From: Oleimicrobium sp037445575
GTDB lineage: Bacteria > Zhuqueibacterota > Zhuqueibacteria > JANLFK01 > Oleimicrobiaceae
Direction of reading: 5' to 3'
Length of the DNA stretch: 32,400 nt
NCBI GenBank assembly: GCA_037445575.1
Contig: JBBIKH010000008.1
Coordinates: 1-32,400 of the forward strand
In this document: one piece after another, positions 23,940-32,057 of the stretch
Position numbering within the stretch: the first letter of the stretch is position 1
How the letters are laid out: every line of letters begins with the position of its first letter
The notes under the pieces: generated by a model
The model's input: only the letters and a program-made list of their open reading frames with translations
The model's database searches: none
Told to the model about the DNA's origin: nothing
Position numbers and translations under genes: made by a program

Positions 23940-24747
23940 CGCTCAACCCCTGCGCACAGGGCGCCAGTCGGTTGCACAGCCGCACCAATTCCTCGAGGGA
24001 CAGCTGCTCCGCCCGCGAAGCCAACGCCGGCTCCTGCAGCTCCGCCAGCGCGCTCTTGTCACACAGCCGGCTGAGGGCGTTGCGCAGGACCTTGCGCCGC
24101 TGCCCAAACGCCGCCCGTACGAAACGCAAAAAGAACGCTCGATCGGCAACCGCACAACGTGGGCCGGGCAAAAACACCCACTGCACAACGGCCGAGTCCA
24201 CTCGCGGTCGGGGCCGAAACACTTGGGGCGAGACCTGGAACAGGAGGCGGACGTCCGCAAGAAGCTGACTGTGCACTGCTAGGGGTCCGTACTCCTTGCT
24301 GCCCGGGCCGGCTACCACGCGCAGCGCCACCTCTTTCTGGAGCATGAGCACCATGTCCTGCACCACGTTGGCCTGCTCCAGGACGCGAAAGATGAGCGGC
24401 CCGGAGATATTGTAGGGAATATTGCCAATGAGCCGCACCCGCCCTCCGACCGGGGCAAAGGAAGCCAGCTCAACCTTCAAAAAGTCTGCCTCGACCACCT
24501 CCACGTTGGCAACGCCGCGAAAGCGCGCCGCTAGCGCTGCCGCGAGGAAGCGATCCAGCTCCACGGCGACCAGCCGCTTGACGCCAGGCGCGAGGAGCTC
24601 GGTCAGAGCACCCCGTCCCGGTCCGATCTCCACCACCGTGTCCGCAGGCTGCGGCGCGAAGGCGCGCACGATCTTGCGCGCCACATTGGCGTCCACAAGG
24701 AAGTGCTGCCCCAAGCTGCGCTTCGGTCGCGCGGGGATCGCCTGCAT
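23902..24747 (-). CDS. rsmA: 16S rRNA dimethyladenosine transferase
   Basis: A 281-residue methyltransferase (KsgA) that dimethylates two adjacent adenines in the 3' terminal helix of 16S rRNA. It opens PKRSLGQHFLVDANVARKIV and has the SAM-binding EIGPGRGALTE (40-50). The catalytic motif is NIPYN (109-113), with Ile for the more common Leu, then QKEVALRVVAGPGSKEYGPLAV. The C-terminal domain ends in a hydrophilic tail of low conservation. ATG start directly behind GGAGGGG, 18 bases after tatD. Confidence 0.96.
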   Translation of the reverse strand: MQAIPARPKRSLGQHFLVDANVARKIVRAFAPQPADTVVEIGPGRGALTELLAPGVKRLVAVELDRFLAAALAARFRGVANVEVVEADFLKVELASFAPVGGRVRLIGNIPYNISGPLIFRVLEQANVVQDMVLMLQKEVALRVVAGPGSKEYGPLAVHSQLLADVRLLFQVSPQVFRPRPRVDSAVVQWVFLPGPRCAVADRAFFLRFVRAAFGQRRKVLRNALSRLCDKSALAELQEPALASRAEQLSLEELVRLCNRLAPCAQGLSGGSGQDRSGDSA

Positions 24748-24765
24748 CTCCCCTCCGGAGGACGG

Positions 24766-25563
24766 TCAGTTCGCCTGCACCCGCGCAGAATCGCCCAGCC
24801 CGAATAGCAGGCGGGCGTTGTGCGTAGTGGCGCTCGCCACTTCAGCAAGCGGCAGGCGCAATACCTCGGCCGCCTTCTGCGCGATCAGGTGCACGTAAGC
24901 AGGTTCGTTGCGCCTGCCTCGGTGAGGCTCAGGTGTCATATACGGGCAGTCGGTTTCCACAAGGAGCCGGGCAAGCGGCACACGGGCCAGCACCTCCGCT
25001 GCGCGCGCATTCTTGAAGGTAAGCACGCCCGTAAACGAGACGTGAAAACCCATCTCCACCACCTGCTGCGCCTGGTGTGCCCCGCCAGAGAAGCAGTGAA
25101 ACACACCGCGCCCCTTGTCGCCGACCACTTCCCGCACGATCGCCATCACATCCTCCCAAGCATGCCGAGTGTGGATGATGACCGGCAGGTTCGCCTCCAT
25201 GCTCAGGGTAAGCAGCCGGCCAAAGACACGCCGTTGGACCTCCCTGGGCGAGTGGTCGCGGTAGTAGTCGAGGCCTATTTCGCCTACTGCTACCACCTTG
25301 GGGTGGTGAACCAGGCTGCGCAGCTCCGCAAACGCCTGCTCCGTAGCACCCGCCGCGTCATGGGGGTGGATGCCCACCGCGGCGAAGAGGTCCGGGTGCT
25401 CCTCCGCCAACCGCACGGACGCAAGGCTGCTGTTCAGGTCCACGCCGACGTTGATGATGGACACCACACCCGCTTCCTGCGCCCGGCGGATCACCTCGGT
25501 CCGGTCGCGCGCAAACTCGGGAAAATCCAGGTGCGCGTGCGTGTCAATGAGCTCTGGGCTCAC
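24766..25563 (-). CDS. tatD: TatD-family metal-dependent deoxyribonuclease
   Basis: A 265-residue TIM-barrel hydrolase. All metal-site motifs are present: DTHAHLD near the N-terminus, VGEIGLDYYRDHSP, VIIHTRHAWED, GVFHCFSGG and VETDCPYMTPEPHRGRRNEP. Related proteins are 3'-5' DNA exonucleases or D-aminoacyl-tRNA-type hydrolases, so the exact substrate is open. The ATG overlaps the metG stop by four bases. The metG-tatD pair is conserved in many bacteria. Confidence 0.94.
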   Translation of the reverse strand: MSPELIDTHAHLDFPEFARDRTEVIRRAQEAGVVSIINVGVDLNSSLASVRLAEEHPDLFAAVGIHPHDAAGATEQAFAELRSLVHHPKVVAVGEIGLDYYRDHSPREVQRRVFGRLLTLSMEANLPVIIHTRHAWEDVMAIVREVVGDKGRGVFHCFSGGAHQAQQVVEMGFHVSFTGVLTFKNARAAEVLARVPLARLLVETDCPYMTPEPHRGRRNEPAYVHLIAQKAAEVLRLPLAEVASATTHNARLLFGLGDSARVQAN

Positions 25564-27629
25564 TCTACCTGTGCCCCGGCCGGAAACTCCTTATCGGTGG
25601 TGAGCAGAGCCAGTTGCCCGCTTTTGTCGACTGCCGCCAGGAGCATGCCCCGCGACTCCACGCCACGGATGGTGGCAGGTGCCAGGTTGGCCACCACCAC
25701 GATCGTCTTGCCCACGAGGTCCTCCGGCCGGTAGTACTGGGCAATGCCCGCCACGATCTGCCGCTGCTCACCCCCAATGTCCACCTGCAGGCGCAGCAAT
25801 TTGTCGGTCTTTTCCACTGCCGCGGCTGCCACCACCTTTGCCGTGCGCAGCTGCACCCGCTTGAACTCTTCGAAGCTGATCTGCTCCGCCACTTCTGCCT
25901 CCTTGTCTGCTGCCTTTTGTTGCCCGGCCGCCAACTTGCGGATCTCCGGCTCGATCTCCTCCCACTCGATCTTCCGAAAGAGAATCTCTGGGGCAGAGAG
26001 CCTGTGCCCGGCGGGCAGGCGAGCAACTCCCGCCTCGTCCCATCGCTGCTCTTCCACCCGCCCGCTGAGCCCCAGCATGCGCCATACGCGCGCCGCCGAA
26101 AAGGGGAGGATAGGGCTTTGCACCACCGCCAGCGTGCGCACCGTTTGCAAGCACACGTTGATGGCGGTGGCACAGCGCTGGGGGTCGGTCGTGAAAGTCG
26201 ACCACGGCTCTTGGTCGTTGAAGTATTTGTTGGCCGCGCGCGCCAGATCCATGAGGGCAGCTGTCGCCTTGCGCAGCTCGAAATTCTCCAGCCATGTGCC
26301 GATGGTTTGGGGCACCTCCTCCAGGAGATTGAGCATGTCGCGGTCCGCCTCCTGCAGGTGGCCAACCTCGGGCACCCTGCCGGCGAATTTACTGTGCGCA
26401 AAAGAGAGGGTGCGGTTGACAAAGTTGCCCAGAATGTCGGCCAGCTCGCCATTGTTCTTCAGGCGAAAATCTTCCCAGGTAAAGTCGGCGTCTTTGGTCT
26501 CTGGCGCGTTAGCTGCCAACCAGTAGCGGAGCGGATCGGGTTCAAACCGCTCCAGGTAGTCACGGAGCCAAACCGCATAGTTTCGGCTGGTGCTGAGCTT
26601 TGCGCCCGCAATGTTGAGAAACTCATTGGCCGGAATGTCCGCCGGCAGGATGAACTCGCCATGCCCCATGAGCATCGCCGGCCAGAGAATGGCGTGGAAC
26701 ACGATGTTATCCTTGCCGATAAAGTGCACCAGGCGCGTGTCCGCCTGGAGCCAATAGTCACGCCACCGCTCCGGCTGGCCGATTGAGACGGCCCAGTCCT
26801 TTGTCGCCGAGATGTAGCCGATCGGTGCCTCGAACCAGACGTAGATGACCTTGCCCTCATAGCCCGGCAGGGGCACAGGCACGCCCCAGCGGAGGTCACG
26901 TGTCACCGCCCGGTCCTCCAACCCCTCCTCGAACCAACCCCGACAGTAGTTGAGCACGTTGTCCTTCCAAGTGGTCTTGCCTGCCAGCCACTGCTGCAAC
27001 CTCTCCTGAAAGTCATGCAACTTCAGGAACAGGTGCTTGGAGGGACGCAACTCTGGATGGCCGCCGCATACCTTGCAGTAAGGGTCAATGAGATCGGTAG
27101 GGCTGAGCGAACTGCCGCAGCGCTCGCACTGGTCGCCGCGCGCCCCTTCTGCCCCGCACTTCGGACATTTGCCTTCGACGTAGCGATCTGCCAGAAAGCG
27201 GTCGCAGGTGGGGCAAAAGTACTGCTCCACCGCCTTCTCGGTGAGGTACCCGGCTTCATAAAGGCGGAGGAAGAAGTCCTGGGCAGTCTTGTGATGCACC
27301 GGCAGAGAGGTGCGCGAGAAGCAATCAAAGCTGATACCGAACCGGGCAAAGCTCTCTTTGTGATCCATGTGCCAATAGTCCACTACCTCCTGCGGCGACA
27401 CCCCTTTCGCCTCGGCCGCGATGGTGATGGGCACGCCATGTTCGTCGGTGCCGCAAATGAAGATGACGTCGCGGCCTTTCAGCCGCTGGTAGCGCACATA
27501 CACGTCAGCCGGCAGGTAGGCTCCTGCCAGGTGCCCAAGGTGAATGGGACCGTTGGCATACGGAAGCGCGGCGGTCACCAATATGCGCGCAAAACCTCCT
27601 GACGGGGTGGCTACATTCTCATTGACCAT
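25560..27629 (-). CDS. metG: Methionyl-tRNA synthetase with C-terminal tRNA-binding domain
   Basis: A 689-residue class I synthetase. The HIGH signature is HLGH (30-33) and the KMSKS loop is KLSTS (343-347). Between them is a double zinc-knuckle insertion with four CxxC pairs (138/141, 154/157, 167/170, 184/187). The anticodon-binding domain is followed by a linker and an EMAP-II/Trbp111-like domain (from about residue 585, SFEEFKRVQLRTAKVVAA...ANLAPATIRGVESRGMLLAA) that gives dimerisation and extra tRNA binding. ATG start nine bases after ricT. Confidence 0.97.
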   Translation of the reverse strand: MVNENVATPSGGFARILVTAALPYANGPIHLGHLAGAYLPADVYVRYQRLKGRDVIFICGTDEHGVPITIAAEAKGVSPQEVVDYWHMDHKESFARFGISFDCFSRTSLPVHHKTAQDFFLRLYEAGYLTEKAVEQYFCPTCDRFLADRYVEGKCPKCGAEGARGDQCERCGSSLSPTDLIDPYCKVCGGHPELRPSKHLFLKLHDFQERLQQWLAGKTTWKDNVLNYCRGWFEEGLEDRAVTRDLRWGVPVPLPGYEGKVIYVWFEAPIGYISATKDWAVSIGQPERWRDYWLQADTRLVHFIGKDNIVFHAILWPAMLMGHGEFILPADIPANEFLNIAGAKLSTSRNYAVWLRDYLERFEPDPLRYWLAANAPETKDADFTWEDFRLKNNGELADILGNFVNRTLSFAHSKFAGRVPEVGHLQEADRDMLNLLEEVPQTIGTWLENFELRKATAALMDLARAANKYFNDQEPWSTFTTDPQRCATAINVCLQTVRTLAVVQSPILPFSAARVWRMLGLSGRVEEQRWDEAGVARLPAGHRLSAPEILFRKIEWEEIEPEIRKLAAGQQKAADKEAEVAEQISFEEFKRVQLRTAKVVAAAAVEKTDKLLRLQVDIGGEQRQIVAGIAQYYRPEDLVGKTIVVVANLAPATIRGVESRGMLLAAVDKSGQLALLTTDKEFPAGAQVE

Positions 27630-27638
27630 GCAGTGGCC

Positions 27639-28478
27639 TCACTTTTTCTTCTTGCCCGCCTTCTCACCTTTGGGCAACACTTCACACTGTTCCAGCTCTG
27701 CGCGGGACAACACCTGCACGCTGTCATCCTCGTAGCGGATGTGCGCGCGATCCCGAAAGATGTCCACCTTCTCCAGAACGCCCGTTCCCTTGGAGGTCTT
27801 GATGCGCGAACCGATCTCTGGAAACGCGGCCAGCGCCGTCTTGTAGAACTGCCTTTCGTAGACCAGGCAGCACAACAGGCGCCCGCACAGGCCCGACAAC
27901 TTCTGCGGGTTCAAGGGCAGATTCTGCTCCTTCGCACACTGGGTCGTCACCGGCTCGAACTCGCGCAGGAAGGTGTTGCAACAAAGCTGTCGCCCACAGG
28001 CGCCAAATCCGCCAATGCGGCGAGCTTCGTCCCGCACGCCGATCTGGCGAAGCTCGATCCTCACCCGATACTCGGCTGCCAGGTCCTTCACCAGTTCGCG
28101 GAAATCGACCCGCTTCTCCGCGGTGAAGTAGAAGGTGATCTTGTTGCAGTCGAACTGAAACTCCACATCCACCAACTTCATCGCCAGGCCGTGCTTGGCG
28201 ATCTTTTCCTTGCACAGCTGAAAAGCCTCGGCCTCTTTCTCCCGGTTGGCACGGTAGCGCTCCATATCCGCAGGGCTCGGCTTGCGCAGAATGCTGCGCA
28301 CCGTCATGCCTTCGGCCTTGCGGCTGATGAGCGGCCCGACCTGATTAACTACCCCCAAGTCTTCGCCCCGTGCCGCCTCCACAATCGCATAGTCCCCCGG
28401 CTTGAAGGGGAACTGCTGCGGATTGGCAAAAATCTCCTTCCTTTCCCCCTTGAACACAATCTCAATGTAATCAGCCAT
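27639..28478 (-). CDS. ricT: PSP1-domain protein, RicT/YaaT family
   Basis: A 279-residue cytoplasmic protein of the PSP1 family. Conserved cysteines Cys161, Cys166, Cys167 (GACGRQLCC) and Cys198, Cys203, Cys204 (LCGRLLCC) fit the Fe-S-binding cysteines of RicT, part of the Bacillus RicA-RicF-RicT complex acting with RNase Y in mRNA processing. Whether that holds outside Firmicutes is inference. The C-terminus is lysine-rich (GEKAGKKKK). ATG with GGAGGAA upstream; it overlaps the holB end by eight bases, the same neighbour as in Bacillus. Confidence 0.93.
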   Translation of the reverse strand: MADYIEIVFKGERKEIFANPQQFPFKPGDYAIVEAARGEDLGVVNQVGPLISRKAEGMTVRSILRKPSPADMERYRANREKEAEAFQLCKEKIAKHGLAMKLVDVEFQFDCNKITFYFTAEKRVDFRELVKDLAAEYRVRIELRQIGVRDEARRIGGFGACGRQLCCNTFLREFEPVTTQCAKEQNLPLNPQKLSGLCGRLLCCLVYERQFYKTALAAFPEIGSRIKTSKGTGVLEKVDIFRDRAHIRYEDDSVQVLSRAELEQCEVLPKGEKAGKKKK

Positions 28479-29568
28479 TGCTCTTCCTCCTGAGGGCGCT
28501 CCTCAGGTGTTGAAACAGAACTATCAAGACCAGGCTGAGCTCCAGGTTGCGATCCAGACGCGCCATGGCCTCCTCGACGGCGCCAATGGCCCGCTCGAAG
28601 TCTATGTGCTCAAAGGCCCCCACGAACTTTTCCAGCCAGGGCAGCCTGTCGAAGTTGACCAACAGCCGCTGGGCATCTGGGTCGCGGCTGGCAAAGGTCA
28701 GCACCAGGGCATCGTGGAAAATGCCCAGCAGCAAACGCAGGTACTCCTTGACCATCGCCTTGTCCCCGAGGGCGCGGAGCTGCTCCGCATAGAGCACGTG
28801 GTCGTGGTCGGCGCGAATCACCATGCGCAACAGCTCGATCACCTCGTCGCGCCGGCGATCCACATCCTCCTGCAACCACTCGATGGCCTTGCGGTAGCTG
28901 CCGTTGGCAATGCCTGCGATGAGGTGCGCCTGCTGCTGGGGCACCTGGCGACGCTCTGCCAGAGCACGTTCTATCTGCTGCGGCGTCAGCGGTGCAAAGC
29001 GCACCTGCTGACATCGTGACACGATCGTCGGCAACAAGGCCTGAACCATGGTCGTGGTCAAGACGAGGGTCGTTGCCGGCGGTGGCTCCTCCAGCAGCTT
29101 GAGCAGGGCGTTGGCCGCCTCCGCAGTCATGGCATCGGCCTCGGCGATAATGACCACCCGACCGCGGCCCTCAAACGACTTGAGGGCACTATCGTGACGG
29201 ATGGCGCGAATCCGCTCAATAGAGATCACGGGGTTCGCCCATGGCCTGAGCCGTGCGTACGGCTCCTCGGCAATGCTGTCCAACACCTCCCGTTCCCGCG
29301 CAGGATCCAACTCGCGAGGCGCAGGAAAGATGAACAACACGTCAGGGTGCGTGAGGGTAGCCACTCTGCGACAGCTGGAGCACTCCCCACAGGCACCTGC
29401 CCGTTGTTTCTCGCAAAGGATCGCTTGCGCCAGAGCGAGCGCCATCGCCTCCTTGCCCACACCCTCCGGGCCGAAGAAGAGGTAGGCATGGGCAAGGCGG
29501 TCTCGCTCCAACGCACGCAGCAGTATCCGCTTCGGGCCTTCCTGACCTATGACTTGCGCGAACGACAT
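28471..29568 (-). CDS. holB: DNA polymerase III subunit delta' (clamp loader)
   Basis: A 365-residue AAA+ protein of the clamp-loader delta' type. It opens SFAQVIGQEGPKRILLRAL. The nucleotide loop is GPEGVGKE (33-40), in which the usual Ser/Thr after Lys is Glu, so ATP hydrolysis is unlikely, as known for delta'. The zinc cysteines are Cys52, Cys60, Cys63 and Cys66, and TIVSRCQQVRF carries the SRC arginine-finger motif. ATG at 29568 behind GAGGAC is chosen. The frame is open 26 codons further up but that part overlaps the envC-like gene and has no family similarity. Confidence 0.93.
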   Translation of the reverse strand: MSFAQVIGQEGPKRILLRALERDRLAHAYLFFGPEGVGKEAMALALAQAILCEKQRAGACGECSSCRRVATLTHPDVLFIFPAPRELDPAREREVLDSIAEEPYARLRPWANPVISIERIRAIRHDSALKSFEGRGRVVIIAEADAMTAEAANALLKLLEEPPPATTLVLTTTMVQALLPTIVSRCQQVRFAPLTPQQIERALAERRQVPQQQAHLIAGIANGSYRKAIEWLQEDVDRRRDEVIELLRMVIRADHDHVLYAEQLRALGDKAMVKEYLRLLLGIFHDALVLTFASRDPDAQRLLVNFDRLPWLEKFVGAFEHIDFERAIGAVEEAMARLDRNLELSLVLIVLFQHLRSALRRKSNG

Positions 29569-29591
29569 GTCCTCATCTGTGGGCACTGTGC

Positions 29592-30767
29592 TCAGGGACG
29601 CGCCGTCAGCCAATCCAATGGGTTGAGATGTTGCGTCCCTTTCCACACCTCAAAGTGGAGCACCGGTCCTCCCAACACCCCCTCTTCCCCGACCGAGCCG
29701 ATGGCCTGGCCGGCCGTCACATCTTCCTGCTGCGTCACGTAGATCTCCCCGAGACGGGCGTATACGGAGTAGAACCCCTCGCCGTGATCTACAATGACGA
29801 TGTTGCCGCCTCCCCGTTGCCAGGTGATAACGGCCACTCTGCCATCGGCCACGCATCGCACCGGCGCCCCCTCGCGGCCCTCAATGTCCACCCCGATGTT
29901 CTGGGTAATAGTTCCCAGCTGGGGGTGCTTGGTGCGGCCGTACTTGCCCACTACCTTCCCTGGCGTTGGCCAGGGCAGGCGCCCCTTCTTCGCGGCCATG
30001 CCGCCGGAGGGTGTGGGCTTGGGGGTCGGAGGTGCCGCAAGCCGCTGCTGCTCCGCCGAGGAGATCAGCCTTTCGATGCGCGCCGCAGCCTGCTCGTACT
30101 CCTGAAGCCTACGTCGCAGCTGCGTCTTGTCGCGCCTGACCTCACCCAGCAGCTTGGCGCGCGTACTCCTGCTGGCTCGCAAATGCGCCTCTTCCTGCCG
30201 CTTTTCGGCCAGGATCCGCGCCTGCTCCTCCAGTTTCTTGCGGAGCAGCGCCTGTTGCGTAGCCAGCTCCTCCTGCTTGAGGGCAAGGCTCCGGAGGCGC
30301 ACCCGGTCGGCCTCCGCAACCCTCTTCTGCAGCTTGACCCAGGCGCGCGCCTGCGTCAACGACCGCGCCCGCAACAGGAGCTCCAGATCCTTGCTGCGAC
30401 CGTATTTGTAGAAATGCACGATGCGCGTGCGCAAGCGGTCCTTGACCAGGGCGGCCTCCTTTTGCGTCCGCGTCGCCTCCGACTGTAGTCGCTGGACGGC
30501 TGCCCGACTGTCCTTTTCCTGCCGCTCCAACGACTGCAACAGAGTGCGAGTAAGGGCTATCTCCCGGTCGAGGCTGGCCAGCATGTCCAGGAGGACTGCC
30601 TCCCGCTTCTCCTTCTGAGCCAACTGGGCGCGATAGCGCTCAATCTCGGCGCGGACCCGCCTCAGCTCCCGTTGCTGGTCATCGCTGATGTTCTGCGCCA
30701 CCAACCATAGCGGCACCAGGCAGAAGAGGCCCGCCATGCCCAGGGCGCCAAGCTTCAAACCCCGCAT
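29592..30767 (-). CDS. envC: EnvC-like murein hydrolase activator (degenerate LytM/M23 domain)
   Basis: A 391-residue exported protein: signal sequence (residues 1-25), a long coiled coil (about 28-240), a Pro-rich linker and a C-terminal LytM domain (about 265-391). The metal and catalytic positions of active M23 enzymes are mostly lost: Asn290 replaces the first His, Arg338 the catalytic His of YxHL, and Val369 the first His of HLHFE. Asp294 and His371 remain. The domain is thus probably a regulator that activates a cell-wall amidase during division, as EnvC does, rather than a peptidase. No amidase gene is nearby in the window. Confidence 0.9.
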   Translation of the reverse strand: MRGLKLGALGMAGLFCLVPLWLVAQNISDDQQRELRRVRAEIERYRAQLAQKEKREAVLLDMLASLDREIALTRTLLQSLERQEKDSRAAVQRLQSEATRTQKEAALVKDRLRTRIVHFYKYGRSKDLELLLRARSLTQARAWVKLQKRVAEADRVRLRSLALKQEELATQQALLRKKLEEQARILAEKRQEEAHLRASRSTRAKLLGEVRRDKTQLRRRLQEYEQAAARIERLISSAEQQRLAAPPTPKPTPSGGMAAKKGRLPWPTPGKVVGKYGRTKHPQLGTITQNIGVDIEGREGAPVRCVADGRVAVITWQRGGGNIVIVDHGEGFYSVYARLGEIYVTQQEDVTAGQAIGSVGEEGVLGGPVLHFEVWKGTQHLNPLDWLTARP

Positions 30768-30775
30768 GCCTTTGT

Positions 30776-30804
30776 AAGATACTCCTTAGCGCCGACAAAA
30801 TCAA
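30776..30804 (-). promoter_or_regulatory. Weak candidate promoter before the envC-like gene
   Basis: TTGATT (30804-30799) and TATCTT (30781-30776) on the minus strand are 17 bases apart. The implied start lies only two to three bases before the ATG, so it would give an almost leaderless message. That makes it doubtful. Confidence 0.3.
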
Positions 30805-30843
30805 CAGGAAAGTTGGCGCAATTATTGCAGAAACCCCCGCGCA

Positions 30844-30861
30844 GTGCCCAAGCTTAGGCAC
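30844..30861 (-). terminator. Hairpin just after anmK
   Basis: Two bases after the anmK stop, GTGCCTA and TGGGCAC can pair (seven pairs, one G-T) around an AGCT loop. Only a short TTT follows after a G-rich stretch, so it is at best a weak terminator between anmK and the envC-like gene. Confidence 0.35.
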
Positions 30862-30863
30862 CC

Positions 30864-32051
30864 TCACGGCAGACAGATCTTGCCCAGCACGGTTCTTATC
30901 CTCGCGCCGGTAGCTCCCGGAAGGTTGCCCGGCAAACCGGCCACCGTCTCGTTGGCCAGCACAGCGAAGCAGATTGCCTCCTTTGCGTCCCCAGGGACCC
31001 CGTGCGCATCGCTTGGCTCGACCACCGTGCCGGGACCAAACCTGCTTGCCATCAGCTCCATGAGCGTCGGATTCCTGGCGCCCCCACCGCTGACGATCAG
31101 GCGATGGAGAGGTTGCGCCGAGCCGGCAAAGCGCTCCATTGCCTGGTGCACACTGAACGCGGTGAGAGCGGTGGCCGTAGCCACCATGTCCACCTTCGTC
31201 AAACCCTTCTTCTCCGCCTCGGCAATGAACCGGCTGACGAACTCAGCACCGAAGGCTTCTCGCCCTGTGGATTTGGGAGGCGCCTCTGAGAAAAAAGGGC
31301 TTGCCAGCAGCTCGCTCACCAGAGCTTCGTCGCATTGCCCCTGGGCCGCCACCTGCCCATCTCTGTCCAGCGGGCGTCTGAAGAGGCGCCTCATCAGGCC
31401 GTCGATAACCATGTTCCCAGGCCCGGTGTCGAAGGCCAATACATCAGCCGGCGAACAGGCAGTGGGCAGCACGGTCACGTTGGCAATACCGCCGATGTTG
31501 AGCAGGCACCTATTCTCCAGCGGCGACCGAAACAGCAGATAGTCCACGTAGGGGACAAGGGGAGCGCCTTGGCCACCCACGGCCATATCCGCCGGGCGAA
31601 AGTCCGCCACCGTAACAATCCCGGTCCGCTTGGCCACCACTGCCGGCTCGCCGATCTGCAAGGTCCCCGTGACCGGTCGCTCGCAGAACAGAGAAGGCGT
31701 AGGAAGGTGGTGGATGGTCTGGCCGTGACTGCCGATGAGGTCCACCTGGGCGGGCGTAAGCCCGGCATCGGCGATGGCCGCCAGCGCTGCTTCGGCAAAG
31801 AGCTCACCCAGGAGGAAATTGAGGCGACAGATGCGGTCCACCCGGCCGGTGCGCGGCGAGGAGCAGGCGAAGATTTCGCGTTGCACCTGGGGAGGAAGGG
31901 GCTGCGAGCGGAAGCCCAAAAGCCGCAGGTCCATCTCCTCGCCGGCTCCGGTGATCTGGCAAATGGCAGCATCGATGGCGTCGGCAGAGGTCCCGGACAT
32001 CAGCCCCACGACCACCTTCTGCCGCCTCTGCCACAGGCTCTTCAGCTGCAT
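30864..32051 (-). CDS. anmK: Anhydro-N-acetylmuramic acid kinase
   Basis: A 395-residue ASKHA-fold kinase that opens and phosphorylates 1,6-anhydroMurNAc from peptidoglycan turnover to MurNAc-6-phosphate. The ATP/phosphate loop is GLMSGTSADAIDAA (16-29; many relatives have SLDGxD). Further marks are GSHGQTIHH, TLQIGEPAVVA, DFRPADMAVGGQGAPLVP, LLNIGGIANVTVLP and FDTGPGN with the catalytic Asp208. Length is slightly above the usual 365-390. The ATG lies six bases after the preceding sugar-kinase-like gene, so the two probably share a message for cell-wall sugar recycling. Confidence 0.95.
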   Translation of the reverse strand: MQLKSLWQRRQKVVVGLMSGTSADAIDAAICQITGAGEEMDLRLLGFRSQPLPPQVQREIFACSSPRTGRVDRICRLNFLLGELFAEAALAAIADAGLTPAQVDLIGSHGQTIHHLPTPSLFCERPVTGTLQIGEPAVVAKRTGIVTVADFRPADMAVGGQGAPLVPYVDYLLFRSPLENRCLLNIGGIANVTVLPTACSPADVLAFDTGPGNMVIDGLMRRLFRRPLDRDGQVAAQGQCDEALVSELLASPFFSEAPPKSTGREAFGAEFVSRFIAEAEKKGLTKVDMVATATALTAFSVHQAMERFAGSAQPLHRLIVSGGGARNPTLMELMASRFGPGTVVEPSDAHGVPGDAKEAICFAVLANETVAGLPGNLPGATGARIRTVLGKICLP

Positions 32052-32057
32052 GTGGCC

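Noticed and set aside
25614..26786. 390-codon plus-strand open frame
   Set aside because: Antisense to metG; no signal, motif or ribosome site supporting it.
29569..29646. 26-codon N-terminal extension of HolB
   Set aside because: It overlaps the end of the envC-like gene; the HolB family begins at SFAQVIGQ, with a good ribosome site before the ATG at 29568.
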